Below, piece after piece: positions 45,324 to 55,972 of a stretch of 64,000 nt of DNA (its first letter is position 1; each line of letters begins with the position of its first letter). The DNA is from Brassica napus (lineage: Eukaryota; Streptophyta; Magnoliopsida; Brassicales; Brassicaceae): positions 13,275,683 through 13,339,682 of the forward strand of contig NC_063439.1 of the NCBI RefSeq assembly GCF_020379485.1. Direction: 5' to 3'. Below the pieces are notes generated by a model. It made no database searches and was not told the DNA's origin. It saw only the letters and a program-made list of their open reading frames with translations. Both the position numbers and the translations under genes were made by a program.

Positions 45324-45656
45324 TGTGTGAGATAAATCCCTAAACCTTTTGTAGATTTAAAGAGAAATGGAAGCAAGGAATAAAAGGTGATCTGAGCTTT
45401 AGAAATGTCACCTCTAAGTGCAATGTCACCTCGTATGCTTACGAAAGAGAGAGAGAGAGAAAGGATGAGGATAAGAGAATACTGATTCATTACTTTTAGC
45501 TAAATGCCAACGTAGTACATATAAAGGAAAGATTTCTAACGGTCAACAAGCGACCTGTAATCGGGATGCAACCCGTGACTCAGTTAGTTAACTACGGTAA
45601 CTTAGAAAGGTAAAGATAGTAAAAGATAGGAGGGTAAAGAGGTAAATGTTGTCACA
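45324..45656 (-). mobile_element. 3' LTR of a chromovirus-like gypsy element
   Basis: On the minus strand it begins tgtgacaacatttacc at 45656, right after a purine-rich tract (gagcagggggtac), and seems to end ...tctcacaca near 45324, about 333 bp. The first 90 bp recur at 50609-50690 plus 49567-49591, the remnant of the other LTR. The lower border is approximate. Confidence 0.65.
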
Positions 45657-47180
45657 GTACCCCCTGCTCGAGATCATCCTTGTCCTCAAGGATGGAAATG
45701 AGGATACTAAGCAATGAAGTCCTTGTAGAACTCCCATGTTGCGTCTTCAGGTCGTTCCCCTTTCTACTGGACCAAGACTTTAGTGACAGCCAAATTGTAC
45801 GTTTTGCCATCTTTGTTTCCAAAATCACCTCAGGTTCCTTAGAGGTTCCCAAATCAGACCAGAACTGTGGCACCGTTGGAGATGAGGTTGGAGGATTTTG
45901 GAAAAGCTTTAGCTGGCTCATATGAAACACATTATGGACTGCTGCTTCAGGAGGAAGTTCCAAACGATAATCTGCAGAGCCTATCGTGTCGATGACCTTA
46001 AAGGGACCATAGTAGCATGGAGACAGCTTATGCGGAATTTTCCTGTTCTTGAGTGTGTTCTGTCGGTAAGGTTGGAGCTTGAGATACATATAGTTGCCAA
46101 CCACAAACATCCTCTGTGATCTGTGGGATTCAGCAGCTTGCTTGTTTCTGTATCGAGCTCTCAATAAGTGAAACTTGAGCATGGAGATTGCATCTTCCCT
46201 CTTACATAAGCTTTTGTTAACTAGTGTAGAGGAGGAGGTTGACCGTAAACATTCTCAAAAGGTGTGCTCTTGCTAGCAGAGTGATAGGTTGTATTGTATC
46301 ACCATTCTGCTAAGGCGAGCCATTTGCTCCAAGTCTTCGGTGTCTAAGCGGTCATGCATCTCAGGTATGTCTCCAGTGTCTTGTTTATGACCTCAGTCTA
46401 CCCGTCGGTTAGACGGTGATAGGCAGTAGAGTATCACAAGTCCACACCGTGTACTCTGAATAACTCCTTCCATACTTCACTTAAGAAAGTGGGGTCTCTA
46501 TCACTTACAATGTATTTCGGGAGACCATGTACCTTGAAGATGTTGTCTATGTAGGCTGAGCAATTTCAATAGCGGTGTAAGGATGATACAGAGCAATGAA
46601 GTGTGCATTCTTACTGAGCATGTCGATGACAACTAGAATGCAATGCTTCCCAGAAGATGGAGGGAGTCCTTCAATGAAGTCTATGCTGATTGATTCCCAA
46701 ACACCTTGTGGAACCGGTAGTGGATGCAGCAAACCAGGCTTTGCCATATTCTCATATTTGTTTTTCCGAAACACACTACAGTTCCTCACATAATTATGAA
46801 CTTCTAGAGACATTTTCGGCCTGAAGAAAAGCGACTTGATCCTTTGAAGTGTAGCATCTCTGCATGAATGACCTCCCACTGTAAAGTCGTGTAGCCACTT
46901 AAATATGTGAGTTTTGATCTCCACATCGTTCCCAACAACTAGCTTTCCTTTCCTTCTCAGATCGTCATTAGTGTATGTGTAATGAGGGTGAGAACTCAAT
47001 GATCAGTTTGGAGAGATGAGGATCTGTCTGCCACCAAAGTTTCAAGGAGTCGAAGAACCCTTGATGAGCTTGAGGTAACAAGATGTGGAGGAGTTGAGAA
47101 CCCGAAACTCGAGATAGAGCGTTTGCGGCCACAATTTTCTTTACCCAGCTTGTACTACACCTCAAAGTTATACCCATTAG
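45657..47180 (-). pseudogene. Chromovirus-like gypsy pol 3' part: RNase H end, integrase, chromodomain
   Basis: Read downward from 47180: the end of RNase H (KIVAANALSRVSG, then the linker), the integrase zinc-binding region (HDFTVGGHSC...RNCSVF, where the last Cys of the CX2C pair is changed to Phe), and the integrase core (ISIDFIEGLP, LVVIDMLSKNAHF). A stretch full of stops (46190-46546) still shows remnants of the remaining acidic motifs. The last frame (45652-46182) has the GPFKV and HNVFHMSQLK blocks and a chromodomain start (EPEVILETKMAKR) that goes out of frame. At least four frameshifts. The 5' half of the element (gag, protease, polymerase) is missing. Confidence 0.85.
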
Positions 47181-48014
47181 CTAAGAGAGCCATATATGCT
47201 GGGTTGGAGTAGTAGCTTTCTGTTCCATCATATATTTGAGACTTTTTGATCTGTTTTGATGATGAAAGGGCGGTGTGCGAGGTATGCACTTTTGTCGAGT
47301 TGCTGTAGCTTCATAGAGAAATTTGTTAAGGAAGGCGGTCTTAATGTCCTCCCAGCAGGTTAAAGATCTTGGCTGCAGCTTACTGAACCAGCTAAATGCA
47401 TCTCCAGATAGAGAATAGGGGAAGATCTTGCAGATAATGTGGTCTACAGATACTTCATTATGCTCGCTTGCAGAGGCTAGCTCCTTAAGTTCTTTGATAA
47501 AGTCTATGGGATCTTCATGAGGAAGACATAGGAAAGGGTCCACACTTCCCCAATCATACCATTCGTGGTTCAGATCAAATTCGTTTGTCTCAGCAACATC
47601 AATCACATCAGGGATTACATCACCCTCTGCATTATTCAATTGTCATGTGCTGTTGCGAGTGTGACCTTCTTCGTCTCTTAACATCCCATTCTCGTCAACT
47701 TTAAGTATGAGCTCCAAACAAGTGGTGTCGGACGGTGAATGAACAGTGTCAGTTGATGGCGGATAAACAGTGTCGATGGACGGTTGATGAACAGTATCGA
47801 TCGACGTCGGATGAACAGTGTCGATCGACGTCGTGTGAACAGTGTCGATCGACACTTGGATTTCTACGCTGCCAATCGCTGCTTGGAGGGTGACGACTGC
47901 CCTCTTAGACTTATGGATCACGCGTTCCAAATCCATTGGCTCTACTAGTAAGAGCCATATCCCCTTGGTGCTTATGGTACTCATATGGATGTACCTGAAA
48001 CACAAGAAAAACAT
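47181..48014 (-). pseudogene. Athila-like gypsy gag, N-terminal part with SIDTV repeats
   Basis: Read downward: residues around 47700-47880 repeat SIDTVHPT-like units six times, coded by gtcgatcgacgtc variants. Next comes VDENGMLRDEEGHTRN, and after a stop at 47643 the gag core (47181-47639: FDLNHEWYDWG, LPHEDPIDFIKELKELA, SLSGDAFSWFSKLQPRS). The frame ends at the deletion point 47180, where the chromovirus pol begins. It is the same family as the gag at 58729. Confidence 0.8.
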
Positions 48015-48086
48015 TTATCAGTTTTTTTTTAACAGTAGTAAAACCTAGACTAAATCTAACTAGATAAGATCTAATGGCGATTAAAG

Positions 48087-48107
48087 CTCCCCGGCAACAG
48101 CGCCAAA
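48087..48107 (-). other. Primer-binding site of the Athila-like element
   Basis: The minus strand reads ttggcgctgttgccgggga, nearly complementary to the 3' end of plant tRNA-Asp(GUC). It lies a few bases from the LTR end, as expected for Athila/Tat-type gypsy elements. The intact counterpart is at 58621-58640. Confidence 0.8.
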
Positions 48108-48109
48108 TT

Positions 48110-49566
48110 TGATATCACTCAAATTACCATAAGGAGTGATTTATACTCTCTCAAATAAGAGGTCGAGTTGTAGTACTTAGGGATCGAATCCACATGGAGC
48201 TAGGACACATAATAGATCTAATAGTTATATGATTAAGCTAGACTAATAGGTTTAAAGCAGTAAACAAAAATAGCAAAGCAGTAAATAAATCAGTAAACAA
48301 GTTGAACAAGACAATTGTTCAGCTTGGCAAAGAGTTGTTTGATGGAAGGATGGTTTGCTAGATCTAGGGTTTCTATTCAGATTATTAGGATTATAATGAT
48401 ATATAGACTAAAGCATGATATTATAGAACTCAACGATTAGAATAACCGATCATCTCTCGATTTCTAGATTATCTATTACTAGATCCAAGACCTTCAACTC
48501 TCGATGTCGAATCTTAGAAAGTGTCTATCGATGTCTCTATAGGAGCATCGACCGATACGCCTTTCGTCATGTCAATCGATATCTCATTAGGAGAATCGAT
48601 CGACACACTTCTAGTAAAAGTTTAGCGCGGGTTGATTAAATGTTCACTAGGGTTTCTAGATCAACTCTCCTTTGTTTCTATCAATCATAGCTCAGAGAAG
48701 ACAAGTCAGATAAAAAACTAAACTTTTGCTTGTGCTTAATAAATCTATGATCAAGTTCAGGTTAATTACTCAAGAAAAAGCAATAAGAACAGACTCAATG
48801 ATGAACATCACAACTTAGAAATTATATATTTGAGGCTAATCCCACATAACCTATCTGAACTCTAAACCTAACAGATGGATCTATTCAGACATGAAATTGT
48901 CACAGAAAATCGTAGATGAATAGATATAAAACTGCAATAGAATAGATAATAAAAACCAAAAGAGTTTCAGGAGGACTCTGAAGGATTTCCTCCTTCCTCT
49001 CCTAACGTAGAACAAGAATAAAAGAAAGCTTCGCCGTCAACAATGGCTTATAAAACAGATAAATATGGTTTTAGGTCGTCCAAAGGTATTCTGGTAATTT
49101 GTGGTTGCTTCTGGGCTTCAGTCGGTCATAAAATATGTTCAGCCCATATTCTGGCATCACTGTCGACTGACACCAATGCTGTTTCATCGATCAACAGTCC
49201 TTCATCTCCTCGACAGCCTCCTCTCGCGAGGCAGACTGACCACTCTTCAGTAAAACGGACATAACATCCGATCCAGGATGCTGATTGACCTCCAACTAGC
49301 GGCATTGGAAAGATAGCGCAAAGCTCTATCTTGGGTCAAAAGATGAGCTCAATATAACGGTGGGAAGTTCTCTATCCATAGCCAAACATCTTACGCGTCT
49401 GTGAAGCTCTGCACATCAAAAGGCTCCAAAAGACACCAAAAATCACCACATTCCACCAAATCGTACATGAACCTGTCAATGCTCTAGATAGACTCTATAT
49501 AGTAGTAAATATATATTAAAACACCTATATACCATGGCTAATATTGGTGAAATCTATGGTATATCA
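48110..49566 (-). mobile_element. 5' LTR of the Athila-like element
   Basis: Begins tgatataccatag at 49566 (minus strand) and ends gtgatatca at 48110, giving 1457 bp with TG...CA. Its first 60 bp match the LTR start at 55015. It carries several cgatcgac words (48545-48605). The border at 49566/49567 with the chromovirus LTR remnant shows that it was inserted into that LTR. Confidence 0.85.
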
Positions 49567-49591
49567 TGCAACCCGTGACTCACTTAGTTAA
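49567..49591 (-). mobile_element. Chromovirus 5' LTR remnant, part two
   Basis: tgcaacccgtgactcacttag matches the 3' LTR at about 45575-45595. The remaining outer part of this LTR copy is at 50609-50690, separated by a small MULE. Confidence 0.75.
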
Positions 49592-50608
49592 GAATTTTTT
49601 ACATCTAGAGACACTTTCTCACATTCCAATTACACTACAAGATACTTATCACTTGAGACACACTTTCTTTTGTCAAAAAGACTCTTATGACCCTAAACTA
49701 AAGAGAATCTCTCTCATCTTCTTATTTCTTTTTATTATTTTTCTTATTCTACTTTATGTATTTATTTACTTTTATCTCAAGTTCTAAAATATATTAAACA
49801 AAAATAATTGTCATAATAAACTATATATAAAATTCTCTATCTTTTAAGATCCATGTTCATATATATATTATATATATTAATTTGTAAACAAAATGTGGAC
49901 GTGGACACCAAAGCGTGGATAACATAATTATAAATTAGTGGTAGAAATGAACATCTTAACAGAATTATAAACAAGTTGTGGAGATGAAAAATATTCATTC
50001 GATTCCATTCATCATCTCGGAATCTAAATTCAACTCTAATCAAAATTACATACATCCACATCATGACAAAGTGCAAATTCTTTAGATCAGAAATCTCTGA
50101 CATGCAAGATCAATTACTCTCCGACAAAAGGTAAACGATTCTTAGATTTTTCTCTCCGCTCATACTCACAATATCAACTCTTTCTCATCTTGATTGAAGT
50201 TTAATTGCAGATAATTTATCAATTGAGCTGAAGAAGCAAATTATTTGTATTGGAGATAACAGAGTCCGTGTCCACGTTTTATGGTATAATTTTAATAACA
50301 TGAGTAGATGTCCACGTATTGTTGTATAGTTTTATGGAATCAAATCAAAGAGTTTGTCCATGTTATCTACTATAAACACATTAACATCACATATCCACAC
50401 ATTACTCATCACTCATCCACACATCACCCGTCCACAAATCACTCAACCACGCATCACTCGTCCACAAATCACCCATCCACAAGTGTCCTTTCCATTAAGG
50501 GCAAAATTATCCACAATCTGTTGCTGGCCCACAACAAAGTGTGTCACATGTAAGAAGTGTCTTTAAGTGTAATAGAAAGTCAAAAGTATCTCTTAGTGTA
50601 ATCAACTC
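49592..50608. mobile_element. Small non-autonomous MULE with 9-bp target duplication
   Basis: 1017 bp flanked by cttagttaa at 49583-49591 and 50609-50617, an exact 9-bp duplication. The ends are imperfect inverted repeats over about 30 bp (left gaattttttacatctagaga, right reverse complement ggagttgattacactaagag). Near the right end a tcaccc/tccaca(a)atcac motif repeats (50395-50480). No transposase. The short frames inside are not genes. Confidence 0.8.
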
Positions 50609-50690
50609 CTTAGTTAACTACGGTAACTTATTGAAAGGTAAAGATTGTAAAAGATAGGAGAGTAAAGAGGTAAATGCTGTCACACAAGTG
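50609..50690 (-). mobile_element. Chromovirus 5' LTR remnant, outer part
   Basis: Starts tgtgacagcatttacc at 50690 on the minus strand and matches the start of the 3' LTR at 45656. Together with 49567-49591 it is the only preserved piece of the 5' LTR. Confidence 0.8.
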
Positions 50691-51060
50691 ACTGGTGATG
50701 ACGGCTAAGTTAATATGAGGAAGGAGATGCGTACGATGATATATATTGCACGGTTTGACCAAAAAGAAAGGGGGAGAGTTTTGGTTATAATTATAATTGT
50801 AATTAAACCAAACCAAACCGGTTTTGTAATCCGGATTGTTACAATTATCTCCCACTAATAAAGAATTTGTCCTTGAATTCAAATTCTGAGCTGGCTCTCC
50901 AATATTATCCTGAAAAAGCTCTGGATAATTAATCCTTATATAAGTCTCGGTCTCCCATTTTTCCTCTGGATCATGTCTCTTTCTCAACGAACTTTGACAA
51001 ATATTGTCCTCATTCTCTGAACCGCGTTCACTTGCCAATCCATAATTTCCACTGGCTGGC
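50691..51060 (-). mobile_element. Another gypsy 3' end: pol tail and LTR start
   Basis: The minus strand has an open stretch (YGLASERGSENEDNICQSS...) that may be the C-terminal end of a gypsy polyprotein, then the purine tract agtgggagataat and an LTR start tgtaacaatccgg at 50843. The LTR is cut after about 150 bp by the chromovirus LTR at 50690. The remainder is not in view. Confidence 0.55.
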
Positions 51061-51155
51061 TATATACAATTTTTTTTACTATTCTCTTTTCTTTTATCCT
51101 TCCTAGCATGTTCTTGATTTTATAAACACAATATAACCATTTTAAACTCCAAGTC

Positions 51156-52553
51156 TGTTGGGGTCAAAATCGGTCACGACGGAATCAATGTCTAAAAGTC
51201 CATAAAAATCGGCATGAACGTTTTTAAGAAAAGTAATCTTCCTAGAAAAATATTTACGAAGAGCCTTGCGGTAAAATCTTGTTCAAATCTCAATCGAACC
51301 ACTAAATACCGATTTTCCGAAGGCAACAAACACGTATCTAAACCAGCCACGGACGAGCTAGAGTATGGAGATCGGACCATGGACAAGCTAAGCACGATCG
51401 CTACGTAGCGACCGAGCTCGAGCCAAGCCCGGTCGCTACGTAGCGACCAAAGACGCGTACTACTTGGTCGCTACATAGGGACCGAGGTCGAGCCAAGCTT
51501 GGTCGCTACGTAGTGACCGAGCACGTGCACGTTTCGATCGTTACGAAGCGATCGAGCTTTCCCGAAACGTCGATACGACACGGATCCATGCATTCTTGTC
51601 TACTCTTTAATGCTATCTCCCGAACACCGTAGCAAACCCATTTCATGTTTCTCGTCATTTAAAGTCATCAATCGAACTTTACAATAAAAACCGCGGAAAG
51701 TTTGTTTTTATCAAAAAAAGCCGTAATAAACGTTTCGATTCAAAAGACGGCCCATAGAGACCTAAGACGTGACTCGAAGCCCACTTACGATTTCTTAACC
51801 AAAGCCCATAAACCGTAGGAAGGTTTACGCTTGGTTTGCAAGGAAAGATAAATATCAAGTTTCCGCGGATAAATACGAAGTTTTCGAAGATAATTACGAA
51901 GATCGGGAAAAATGGAATATCTCCATTTTAAGCTATGACGGCTTAAGGGCAGAAGGGGAAAAGCGTAAACCGACCTAGGAGTGAGTATATAAGGAATCCT
52001 TGGCGAGAGGCACGGAAGGGAACTTTTTTAGACTCAGAAACTTTAGGCTTTATTCTCGACAAGTTCGGTTTCTATGACTGGCACTCAATTACTAGACGAA
52101 CTCGCCCAGGCAGTTCAATCTCTTGTCCAGCTCTACCAATTGAACTACGTTCGGCTTGATCCTCGAAAGGGGTACGTAGGCAGCCTTTAACAAGGTTCAG
52201 TCCGAAATCAATCAAAAACCTTTTCTGTATCTTTTTCGTCTTTTGTTATCGAGCTGCGACTCAACTATGTTTGAGCTTTTAGGCCGCTAGAACAAAATAA
52301 CTCGCTGACAGCCTTTGCGGCCAAAGCTTTTATGATCTCTTGTAATGATCGCAACGAAATCATAAAAGCTTATCTTTTCTCTAAATAAGATCTACTGTTT
52401 TCTCTAAACTCGTTTTTTATCTTTTCATGATTTCCGCATATATTTGGTCACTTGTCGTTGGCTCTCGCAGAGATCCGGGACCTCTGGGAAATTAGGGTTT
52501 TCCTAGTTTCCTAATTTAAACGGAAATCGACAGTGCAAATTTCGGTTCCTACA
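51156..52553 (+). mobile_element. 5' LTR of a gypsy-type element with palindromic repeats
   Basis: Starts tgttggggtc at 51156 and ends ttcctaca at 52553 (1398 bp). It is followed at once by a primer-site-like sequence (tttggcgctagaaggagg, 52555-52572). At 51395-51560 it carries four diverged copies of the ggtcgctacgtagcgacc palindrome that forms a long array in the internal region. A TATA box (tatataag) is at 51986-51993. No 3' LTR was identified. Confidence 0.75.
51986..51993 (+). promoter_or_regulatory. LTR TATA box
   Basis: tatataag lies in the second half of the LTR at 51156-52553, suitably placed to start retrotransposon RNA near 52015. Confidence 0.5.
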
Positions 52554-52621
52554 GTTTGGCGCTAGAAGGAGGAAGGTACGGATTACTCTAACTCATAGCC
52601 GCAAAACGCTTGATCAAAACA

Positions 52622-52813
52622 ATGTCTGCAAATATGAAAGACAAAATCACAGTTCGCAACAACACTGGTAAGAAAACTCCAGCCGCCACTGCGCCTATGG
52701 CCAACGCTTACGCAAACGCCACAGTTCTTGAGAAAATCGAAAACCTTGCCGCGACTTTTCGCCAGAGGAAGTGCAATGAAACGAGCTCGCGATTTCTCTT
52801 TCAAACCCCGTAA
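52622..52813 (+). pseudogene. Start of a gag-like frame, truncated
   Basis: Open from ATG 52622 (MSANMKDKITVRNNTGKKT, then ENLAATFRQRK) for 64 codons before a stop. The place, 50 bp after the primer site, fits a gypsy gag start. There is too little sequence for domain recognition, and a minisatellite array follows instead of gag. Confidence 0.4.
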
Positions 52814-52975
52814 GTTTGGCTCATTACCGAACAAAAGAAATTTCAATGCATAAGGGTCTTACCAAAACACATTTTCCGAAAAGTTTTCGGAAGGGTAAAA
52901 CTTGTTCTCCCAAAAAAACCGCAGAAAGCCCCAACGTTAATCGCGGAAAAAGGAAGCGCAGCAAATCGATTACAC

Positions 52976-53423
52976 GGCTCGGCCGCTACGTAACAATCGA
53001 GCTCTAGCCAATCTCGTTCGCTACGTAGCGACCAAGCACGCACACAGCTCGGTCGCTACGTAGCGACCGAGCACACACACAGCTCGGTCGCTACGTAGCG
53101 ACCGAGCACGCACACAGCTCGGTCGCTACGTAACGACCGAGCACGCACACAGCTCGGTCGCTACGTAGCGACCGAGCACGCACACGGCTCGGTCGCTACG
53201 TAGCTACCGAGCACGCACACAGCTCGGTCGCTACGTAGCGACCGAGCACGCAGACAGCTCGGTCGCTACGTAGCGACCGAGCACTCACACAGCTCGGTCG
53301 CTACGTAGCGACCGAGCACGAACACAGCTCGGTTGCTACGAAGCGACCGAGCAAGCCCACGGCTCGGTCGCTACGTAGCGACCGAGCTCAAGCCAACTTT
53401 CCACTCGCTACGTAGCGACATGT
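52976..53423. repeat. 35-bp tandem minisatellite built on an 18-bp palindrome
   Basis: About 12-13 units of 35 bp. Each has the perfect palindrome ggtcgctacgtagcgacc followed by gagcacgcacacagctc. The units differ by few changes (taacg, gaagc, tagct variants). Outer units are more diverged. The palindrome could fold as a cruciform or RNA hairpin. No coding frame is preserved across units. Confidence 0.95.
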
Positions 53424-53427
53424 AAGG

Positions 53428-54280
53428 CCTCAGAAAGGTCCTCCTTTGTGTTCCCGTTTGAATCCTCATCGAAACACTTTTCGTTTCGTCTCAATAGGAG
53501 TTTCCGTTGAGATTTTACGACGAAAACAAGTAGGACTCTTCTTGGCTTGCTTCCACTTGCTACGTAGCGACCTGTCAGACAGTCACTTGCTATATAGCGA
53601 CCTGTCAGGCCTCAGAAAGGACCTCCTTTGGGTTCTCTTTTGAATCCTCATCGAAACGCTTTTTGTTTCGTCTCAATCGGAGTTTCCGTTTGAGATTTTA
53701 TGACGAAAACAAGTAGGACTCTTCTTGGCTTGCTTCCACTCGCTACGTAGCGACCTGTCAGACCTTCACTCGCTACAAAGCGACCTGTCAGGCCTAAGAA
53801 AGGTCCTACTTTGGGTTCTCTTTTGAATCTTCATCGAAACGCTTTTCGTTTCGTCTCAATCGGAGTTTCCGTTGAGATTTTACGACGAAAACAAGTAGAA
53901 CTCTTCTTGGCTTGCTTCCACTCGCTAAGTAGCTACCTGTCAGACCTTCACTCGCTACATAGCGACCTGTCAGGCCTCAGAAAGGTCCTCCTTTGGGTTC
54001 TCTTTTGAATCCTCATCGAAATGCTTTTCGTTTCGTCTCAATCGGAGTTTCCGTTGAGATTTTACGATGAAAACAAGTAGGACTCTTCTTAGCTTGCTTC
54101 CACTCGCTACGTAGCGACCTGTCAGACCTTCACTCGCTACATAGCGACCTGTCAGGCCTCAGAAAGGTCCTTCTTTGGGTTCTTTTTTGAATCCTCATCG
54201 AAATGCTTTTCGTTTCGTCTCAATCGGAGTTTCCGTTGAGATTTTACGACGAAAACAAGTAGGACTCTTCTTGGCAACGA
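53428..54280. repeat. Five tandem copies of a 182-bp unit
   Basis: Copies start cctcagaaaggtcct at about 53428, 53610, 53793, 53975 and 54157. Each contains the ggagtttccgt block, cgacgaaaacaagtaggac, and two half palindromes (ctcgctacgtagcgacctgtc). The last copy is partial. The 65-codon frames at 53446-53643 and 53811-54008 come only from the repeat. Confidence 0.95.
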
Positions 54281-55014
54281 CTTGTTTTCTCGCATGAATT
54301 CAAATTAATCGTATAAAACGGCAACGGTTAGCTTAACACCTTAGCCGCCTCAACTATATGATTACGTTGAACCTTTTTATAAGAATTGACGTCGTATCTA
54401 AGGAGAAAATAACAATCAAGTTCGAAAGATAAATGTCAAGTTTCAAAGGATAAACACCAATATCGAAAATGGCGAACATACACGAGAAGAGGAAGGGGAA
54501 ATGAGCAAACAAAACTGAGAAGAGACAAAACTGCATCTTCGAGAGAACTAAGGTATTTCCGACTTGAAATTTTTGAAATCAGACTTGGAATTTTCGTAGG
54601 AAATTACTAAGAAAAAAAAACGCCTTTGAGACTGCCATAGAACTTTAGGGAACATAAAACTTAGGTGGATTGTCTAGCAAACTAAGTCTTAGGCGATTTT
54701 TTCTGTCTCGATATATCGTTCCATAACTGTTCATCCAGATATTGCAAACCGATCTAAACTCTCCGAAAATCGAGAAACGATCGCCACGCATATCAAGCTC
54801 GCTTCTTAAGGAGAGAAAAAACTAGAGACATCAACGTCATCTTAACCGACATATTCCAAGTCGTCAACATGGAAACAAACAAATCACAGTCCAAGAGTCG
54901 TCTTTAAATCGTCCCGGATTATCCATCATTCCAAACGACAGAAGAAGAAACGTACACAACCCTTCAAAGTATCGGTTCAACCGTTTTCTTCCGTAAAAAA
55001 AAAGGTGAAGTAGG
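54281..55014. other. Non-coding internal region of the gypsy-type element, or its flank
   Basis: No gene is seen. Words such as gataaatgtcaagtttc (near 54427) resemble parts of the LTR at about 51845-51865, so this may be a distant LTR-derived segment. The match is too loose to call a 3' LTR. Confidence 0.4.
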
Positions 55015-55130
55015 TGATATACCTTGGATTTGACCTATTTTTATCCATGGTATATAAGTATTTTACTCTATATATATCTATGTTTTCTACTCTTCTAGGT
55101 ATGTTTTCAGGTTCAAGTGCATTTCAGAGT
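55015..55130 (+). mobile_element. 5' LTR of Athila-like element, left piece
   Basis: Starts tgatataccttggattt at 55015 and matches the LTR start at 49566 (minus strand). It is cut at 55130 by the CACTA element and resumes at 58545-58614. The two pieces total only about 186 bp against 1457 bp in the related LTR, so most of this LTR is deleted. Confidence 0.75.
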
Positions 55131-55753
55131 CACTACAAGAAAATAACTCTTTTGCAACAGAAAAATTGCAACATCCATTTTCGTTAAAAATTTGCTATGT
55201 TTATTGCAATATTTTTGCAATAATCAATATTCGTTACAGTTTCATTACAAATTTATTGCAAAATAACAACTATAAAAGACGTTGCATAATTTCGTTACTA
55301 AATTGTAACTTTTTGCAACATAAACAAATATCTTGCAAATTTTGCAAGAAACATTCAACATTTTGAATCATTGCTAATTTGTAAAAAAAAATATGTGGCA
55401 AAAAATGTGACCGTGATTATATTTTTATTATATGTTTTTATAGAAAAGGTTAATAGTTTTTGTATATTAAATATAAAAATATATAATATATATTTATATT
55501 GTATATTTAAACATCTACACTATATTTTTTAAGTTTCAGATTCTTGAGATTTTGTTAATAGTTTTATTTTATGAATTTTATTTTGTTTTCTTCTAATATG
55601 GTATAATTTACTTATTCCTATTCAAAATAAAAGGAAATTAGACAAAAAAATATGAAAACAAAAAATTAGACACGTTCCTTCTTCCAAATCATTAAGTGAA
55701 AAAAACTAGCCGTCGAGAGAAAAAAAAGAGAGATTTTTTATAGTTTCAAGCCG

Positions 55754-55972
55754 ATGGCGGGAGGCTTCTATAGCTCCGTTATCGGCTTGTTTGATTCGTT
55801 CTGCTTCTCTTTCTTTGATTTGATTTACTCCTCGTTACTTGGTTTGTTTCATTGCCAATTTGTTTTAAATCTGGCAAAGTTTTTTTATTATTCTTTTGTA
55901 TGCTTCTTCCAATGGATTTCGAGAGATAAAAGTTTCGGTTCAATTGAACCGTTTAGAAAAGGTAATTGACAG
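55754..55972 (+). other. Short open frame inside the CACTA element, unknown
   Basis: A 71-codon frame (MAGGFYSSVIGLFDSF...) is rich in Phe, Ser and Tyr and lies near the element's 5' side. It follows a purine-rich leader and could be the first exon of an element gene or a captured host fragment. I recognise no family. Confidence 0.25.

Noticed and set aside
52105..52160. tRNA-like sequence on the minus strand (gtagttcaattggtagagc)
   Set aside because: Only a D-arm-like stretch is seen. I could not find an acceptor stem, anticodon arm or T-loop in the right spacing, and it lies inside an LTR.
52976..53423. CRISPR-like appearance of regularly spaced palindromic repeats
   Set aside because: The whole 35-bp unit is repeated, including the spacer part, so there are no unique spacers, and the host is a plant. 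It is a minisatellite.
53446..54008. Two similar 65-codon frames
   Set aside because: They are the same frame of the 182-bp tandem unit, broken in the other units.
54281..55014. Possible 3' LTR of the element beginning at 51156
   Set aside because: Only scattered short similarities to the 5' LTR and no TG...CA ends or matching duplication.
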